A program made the translations under genes and the position numbers. The notes below the pieces were generated by a model. The model was not told where the DNA came from. It was given only the letters and a program-made list of their open reading frames with translations, and ran no database searches. From DATCIH01 sp036507955 (GTDB taxonomy: Bacteria; Bacillota; Clostridia; Clostridiales; Clostridiaceae), in NCBI GenBank assembly GCA_036507955.1, contig DATCIH010000121.1:1-6127 (forward strand): a stretch of DNA of 6,127 nt. The letters run 5' to 3'. This document shows, in pieces, positions 5,666-6,127 of this stretch; the first letter of the stretch is position 1; each line of letters starts with the position of its first letter.

Positions 5666-5929
5666 ATGAAAATTGTAGCAAAAGAAATTGAAATGGTTTC
5701 ATGGACTGATACAAAAGGTGTAATAACTCCAGTGAGGTTTAGAATTGCTAATGAAGATGAAAGTGTTTCTGTCATAAAAATAGATAAGGTTATTACTGTA
5801 GATAAAGAAAAGCTTGCAGGTAATAACATGTTAGTGTATAAATGTAAGAGTGTGATTAGTGCAATAGAAAGGTTATTTGAAATTAAATATGAGATTTCAA
5901 CCTGTAAATGGATATTGTGGAAGTTGTAA
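5666..5929 (+). CDS. Small conserved-looking protein, putative SOS-regulated, unknown function
   Basis: This 87-residue protein begins MKIVAKEIEMVSW and has blocks PVRFRI (22-27), VIKIDKVI (36-43), KLAGNNMLVYKC (49-60), ERLFEIKYE (68-76) and a C-terminal STCKWILWKL. It alternates beta-like stretches and has no signal peptide, membrane segment or metal-binding motif. From memory, close relatives with the VRFRI, LAGN and CKW blocks are widespread uncharacterised proteins in clostridia, some encoded near Y-family DNA polymerase genes; this needs a search. The promoter block, the LexA box and a good ribosome binding site support a real, DNA-damage-inducible gene. A function in the damage response is inferred from regulation only. 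A minus-strand open frame across the same bases (5608-5964) lacks support and is judged a shadow. Confidence 0.75.
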   Translation: MKIVAKEIEMVSWTDTKGVITPVRFRIANEDESVSVIKIDKVITVDKEKLAGNNMLVYKCKSVISAIERLFEIKYEISTCKWILWKL

Positions 5930-5955
5930 AAATATAAGATAAACGGTGGTTTATA

Positions 5956-6127
5956 ATGAACCAAAATGTTGAAGATTTGAAGTTAAAAACATTATCAAAA
6001 ATTTCTAAAATTATAAAATATGGTAAAGCTGAAAAGGTTGAAACTACAGAAGAGGAATTTAATACATATATAAAATGTAAAATTGTTGATAGTTTAGAAA
6101 CAATAAAAAAGATAATGATTTTTTTCT
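5956..6127 (+). CDS. Unrecognised protein, 3'-truncated by window edge
   Basis: The frame opens at ATG 5956, 5 nt after a modest GGTGGT ribosome binding site, and stays open for 57 codons to the end of the window. It starts 26 nt after the previous stop with no terminator or promoter between, so it is probably in the same operon and would share its LexA control. The visible part (MNQNVEDLKLKTLSKISKII, later TTEEEFNTYIKCKIVDSLET) is rich in Lys, Ile, Leu and Glu and looks helical. I recognise no family, and no conserved motif can be named from this fragment. Confidence 0.6.
   Translation, partial: MNQNVEDLKLKTLSKISKIIKYGKAEKVETTEEEFNTYIKCKIVDSLETIKKIMIFF

Larger units (their letters stand above)
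2952..6127. mobile_element. Probable integrative element at guaA (left part, open at right)
   Basis: The support is an intact tyrosine recombinase directly after guaA, a coupled winged-helix protein, a long non-coding region with iteron-like repeats, and small accessory genes with a LexA box instead of housekeeping genes. No conjugation, capsid or resistance gene appears in the visible part. Whether this is a prophage, an ICE, a satellite or a small genomic island cannot be decided here. The left boundary is placed after the guaA stop for convenience; the true crossover is probably within the last guaA codons. Confidence 0.5.

Noticed and set aside
5608..5964. 118-codon minus-strand open frame opposite the 87-aa gene
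   Set aside because: The plus strand has a promoter block, LexA box, ribosome binding site and protein-like sequence; the minus frame has none of these and covers the plus-strand control elements.

Overview
The window looks like low-GC Firmicutes DNA, most likely Clostridium or a close relative. Codons strongly favour A/T endings, intergenic DNA is very A+T-rich, Shine-Dalgarno sequences are strong, one gene clearly starts at TTG, and the GuaB and GuaA proteins read like clostridial forms. I assigned the genus by recognising proteins, not by a search.

Left part (1-3049): the end of the purine operon. guaB (IMP dehydrogenase) enters already open from the left edge, so its first ~30 residues lie outside. 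It is followed 61 nt later by guaA (GMP synthase), complete and with all catalytic motifs. Together they convert IMP to XMP and XMP to GMP. A strong intrinsic terminator at 3000-3049 ends the operon.

Right part (about 2950-6127): probably the left end of an integrated mobile element. A complete tyrosine recombinase lies immediately downstream of guaA, whose 3' end is a known integration hotspot. A small winged-helix DNA-binding protein follows, its start codon 1 nt after the integrase stop. Next comes a 558-nt non-coding stretch (4446-5003) rich in structure: a terminator-like hairpin facing the minus strand, a short perfect hairpin, a 23-bp-arm inverted repeat, three iteron-like repeats spaced exactly 23 bp apart, a tandem AT-only 9-mer and a promoter. 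I read it as a candidate replication origin or control region for the element.

Downstream are three small plus-strand genes: a HIRAN-domain protein, a conserved-looking 87-aa protein of unknown function, and an unrecognised gene cut by the right edge. The first two share a 25-bp promoter block (23/25 identical). The second also has a good LexA (SOS) box just after its -10 element. A plausible but unproven picture is an integrative element whose DNA-processing and cargo genes are partly tied to DNA damage. The far attachment site and the rest of the element are outside the window.
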